A stretch of DNA of 64,000 nucleotides from Gracilibacillus halotolerans (lineage in GTDB: Bacteria > Bacillota > Bacilli > Bacillales > Amphibacillaceae): positions 62,001 through 126,000 of the forward strand of contig NZ_JACHON010000004.1 in NCBI RefSeq assembly GCF_014206945.1, written 5' to 3'. The notes under the pieces are model-generated. The model was not told where the DNA came from and made no database searches. It worked only from the letters and a program-made list of their open reading frames with translations. Each line of letters opens with the position of its first letter. Positions within the stretch are counted from its first letter, which is position 1. The position numbers and the translations under genes were made by a program. This document shows, piece by piece, positions 62,052 to 64,000 of this stretch.

Positions 62052-62930
62052 ATGGATCCATACCACTATATTAAAGAGGGAGAAAAAGGTGCTTGGCTTA
62101 GTATTATCACGTATCTTTTGCTCGCTACTTTTAAATTAATTATGGCTCACATTGGTCATTCATCTGCATTACGTGCCGATGGATTAAATAATGCTACAGA
62201 TGTTATTGCCTCTATAGCTGTCCTAATCGGCTTAAAAATATCTCGTAAGCCTCCAGACGAAGACCATCATTATGGTCATTTCCGCGCTGAAATGATTGCT
62301 TCATTAATTGCTGCTTTCATTATGATGACGATTGGAATTCAAGTTCTAATAAATACGTTTCAAATTTTTATCAATAATGAGTTTCAGCAACCTGACATGC
62401 TTACTGCTTGGACAGCTCTCGTTTGTGCCATTATTATGTTTGCTGTATATTTTTATAATTTACGTCTCGGAAAAAGGATAAATAGTTCAGCAATCATGGC
62501 TGTCGCACAAGACAATAAAGCCGATGCTTTAGTTAGTATTGGAGCGTTTGTTGGTATTATGGGCGCTCAGTTTCATTTGTATTGGTTAGACCCTTTGGCC
62601 GGATTAATTGTTGGTATCATCATTTGTTATACAGCTTGGCATATTTTCCGTGATGCGACACATACATTGACGGACGGCTTCCAGCCTAAGAAAATTAAGA
62701 AAATAAAAGAGAGCATCGAACAAAATCCAAATGTTTTAGGTATTAAAGATGTAAAAGGTCGACTCCATGGAAATCAAGCTTTAGTTGATATTACCATTCT
62801 TGTAGACCCTCACCTTACCGTCAAAGAAAGTCATATTATTGCAGATCATATTGAGGAAAAATTAAGCGAGGAACATGCTATACCACATGCACAAATTCAT
62901 ATCGAACCCTACGAAGAAGACAATCATTAA
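62052..62930 (+). CDS. Cation diffusion facilitator (CDF) metal exporter
   Basis: 292 residues. Six helices with the CDF metal site: HSSALRADGLNNATDV in TM2, KISRKPPDEDHHYGHFRAEM in the loop, and DNKADALVSIG in TM5. C-terminal cytoplasmic domain (about 205-292) with VKGRLHGNQALVDITILVD. The N/D rather than H/D pattern in the first site (DGLNNATD) suggests Mn2+ or Fe2+ rather than strictly Zn2+ (inference). GGAGG before the ATG. Confidence 0.92.
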   Translation: MDPYHYIKEGEKGAWLSIITYLLLATFKLIMAHIGHSSALRADGLNNATDVIASIAVLIGLKISRKPPDEDHHYGHFRAEMIASLIAAFIMMTIGIQVLINTFQIFINNEFQQPDMLTAWTALVCAIIMFAVYFYNLRLGKRINSSAIMAVAQDNKADALVSIGAFVGIMGAQFHLYWLDPLAGLIVGIIICYTAWHIFRDATHTLTDGFQPKKIKKIKESIEQNPNVLGIKDVKGRLHGNQALVDITILVDPHLTVKESHIIADHIEEKLSEEHAIPHAQIHIEPYEEDNH

Positions 62931-62945
62931 AGCAAGAAAAGCGCA

Positions 62946-63052
62946 AGCGCCTTGTTTATCCCCGACAAGCTTAAGTAAGGGTTGGCGTGGCGCTCTTTGC
63001 CTTAGAACAGCATTACTTAAGACCTCGAGGGGGGAGTTGCTGGAGCTAGACA
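62946..63052. repeat. Dispersed intergenic repeat, copy 2
   Basis: AGCGCCTTG, GACCTCGAG (63021) and AGCTAGACA (63044) are in the same order as at 3841-3907. This copy is longer, with an extra aagcttaagtaaggg-type block that partly mirrors attacttaagacc. Confidence 0.5.
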
Positions 63053-63092
63053 AATCAATCAGAATTTTATGCTTCCTCACCTTACAAAAAAG

Positions 63093-63125
63093 CACGAAAC
63101 CTCTCATAGAGATTTCGTGTTTTTT
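63093..63125 (+). terminator. Terminator after the CDF gene
   Basis: CACGAAA / TTTCGTG stem with inner CTCT/AGAG pairing, followed by TTTTTT. It is 160 bases beyond the stop codon, after the dispersed repeat. Confidence 0.72.
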
Positions 63126-63138
63126 ATGAATCAAAACA

Positions 63139-63283
63139 ACATTAGATTATGAGAAGTCAATATCCGATTCTTACAGGGTAACATTGGATATGGACGGTTC
63201 AACATTAGATTCTAGTCGTGTAATATTAGATTTTCAAAATGAATATCGGATTCCATAGACATAACATAGGATATCGGTTGTTA
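63139..63283 (+). repeat. Array B: seven phased 20-21 bp units with core A(C/T)AT(T/C)-x-GAT(T/A)
   Basis: Units start at 63139, 63160, 63181, 63202, 63223, 63243 and 63264. Cores: ACATTAGATT, ATATCCGATT, ACATTGGATA, ACATTAGATT, ATATTAGATT, ATATCGGATT, ACATAGGATA. The 10-11 bases between cores are unrelated to each other. Same motif as arrays at 9770 and 9921, and also between two converging genes. Confidence 0.75.
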
Positions 63284-63319
63284 CATAACATAAATTTTAA
63301 TTGTATCTATCTCTTATAC

Positions 63320-63619
63320 TCAGAAAAAGTGCTGCAATGAATATACTACACCAATGGCGCTTAATACAACGAGTAGTATATGGACACGGAGCCAAGCTAG
63401 TGTAATAGCGATAACTCCAGCAACAAGTCCAATCCACGGCTTGTCAGGTATCGTATTCATGATTCCTGGAAATATCAATGCACCTAATGCAGCATAAGGA
63501 ATTGCTTTTAACCACTTTTCTAACCACTCAGGAAATTTAATAGAATCCATAATGAAAGCAGGAAGGACACGAGGGATAAAGGTGACAAGAGCCATACCAA
63601 TAATTATAATCCAAATCAT
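63320..63619 (-). CDS. azlD: AzlD family branched-chain amino acid export subunit
   Basis: 99 residues, three or four helices. GMALVTFIPRVLPAFIMDSI and KAIPYAALGALIFPGIM are the AzlD pattern. Small partner of AzlC; overlaps its end by 4 bases. Confidence 0.9.
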   Translation of the reverse strand: MIWIIIIGMALVTFIPRVLPAFIMDSIKFPEWLEKWLKAIPYAALGALIFPGIMNTIPDKPWIGLVAGVIAITLAWLRVHILLVVLSAIGVVYSLQHFF

Positions 63620-64000
63620 TCTTTATCCTCCTCCAAAACAAACACTCCAACAGTAGCTCCTATGATGGTTCCCACAACAATTCCCCAACCTTGTCCTATG
63701 TAAGGTTCTACTAAGAAGTTTATCACCATAGCCGTTAAACTAATCCATATAATTTTCTTGTGTTTTTTTATTGAAGGAATAAGTAAACCGATAAACATCG
63801 CATATAGGGCTACTCCCATACTTTGACTTAATCCTGCTGGGATAATGTCACCTAGTATACCTCCAAGAAAGGAACCAGACACCCATGATAAATAGGACGT
63901 AATCATAATCGTTCCATAAAAATAATTACTATATGGCTTGTCCGCCTTTTCATAATGAATCGATGATACAGAAAATGTTTCATCTGTTAATAAAGTAGTT
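63616..64000 (-). CDS. azlC: AzlC family branched-chain amino acid exporter (5' truncated by window edge)
   Basis: The frame is open to the last base of the window; the ATG at 63906 is internal. The visible ~128 residues start ...TLLTDETFSVSSIHYEKA, which is the AzlC LTDE block, followed by SYLSWVSGSFLGGILGDIIP. The remaining N-terminal ~100 residues lie outside. With AzlD it exports branched-chain amino acids or their analogues. Confidence 0.9.
   Translation of the reverse strand, partial: TTLLTDETFSVSSIHYEKADKPYSNYFYGTIMITSYLSWVSGSFLGGILGDIIPAGLSQSMGVALYAMFIGLLIPSIKKHKKIIWISLTAMVINFLVEPYIGQGWGIVVGTIIGATVGVFVLEEDKE

Overview
The window is a low-GC Firmicutes chromosome segment from a spore-forming member of the Bacillaceae. 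Protein flavour and gene content suggest the Oceanobacillus/Virgibacillus group, but that genus-level placement is inference. Spore genes are spread through it: gerPA-gerPF, yabG, an alpha/beta SASP and yheC/D. Gene order follows Bacillus subtilis in several blocks: yisL-asnO beside gerP and addBA; comK/yhfN/lplJ; pbpF-hemEHY with hmoB; yhaA-ecsBA-hit-yhaH-prsA; yhaMNOPQ-yheABC. No rRNA, tRNA, CRISPR array or prophage was seen. Both ends cut genes: a MATE exporter on the left and azlC on the right.

Layout. 1-2.3 kb: MATE exporter, then a decayed intergenic region with an IS200/IS605 transposase remnant between two copies of a small repeat. 2.3-7.7 kb (minus): a membrane-anchored GH13-like protein that has lost its catalytic residues, an asparagine synthetase with Ser in place of the N-terminal Cys, YisL and a DUF418 membrane protein. 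7.7-9.7 kb (plus): the six-gene gerP germinant-permeability operon behind a good SigK-type promoter. 9.7-10.1 kb: two arrays of short phased repeats in opposite orientation. 10.1-22.3 kb: addBA, a TVP38 protein, comK with two poorly known neighbours, an M48 protease and lipoate ligase. 22.3-30.1 kb: a possible small RNA, hemEHY behind two PerR-like boxes, pbpF, hmoB and a thioredoxin/DsbB pair. 30.2-34.3 kb: MITE-like element, then tenI-thiO-thiS-thiG-thiF under a TPP riboswitch.

34.4-50.8 kb: ferritin-like protein, M20 amidohydrolase, EcsAB, HIT protein, PrsA, a YhaM-like nuclease, YhaN/YhaO behind a LexA-like box, the YhaPQ ABC exporter and YheA/YheB. 50.8-57.9 kb: YheC/D-like protein, a small orphan, a PucR-type regulator with the MsmX-type sugar-importer ATPase, SASP, fumarase and YabG. 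58-64 kb: ahpCF behind a PerR box, a VanY-type lipoprotein, an IDEAL-domain protein, a CDF metal transporter, a second array of ~21-bp phased repeats, and azlCD.

Functional themes are sporulation and germination (gerP, yabG, SASP, yheC/D), DNA repair and competence (addAB, yhaON, comK), heme and thiamine synthesis, exported-protein folding and disulfides (prsA, bdb pair), and peroxide defence (ahpCF, probably hemEHY). The least expected material is non-coding: 21 units of a 20-21 bp motif at two convergent intergenic loci, paired inverted repeats with 30-nt loops near comK, and an inverted repeat that could hide the ribosome-binding site of the PucR gene only in read-through mRNA. All functions are inferred from sequence by eye; no database search was run.
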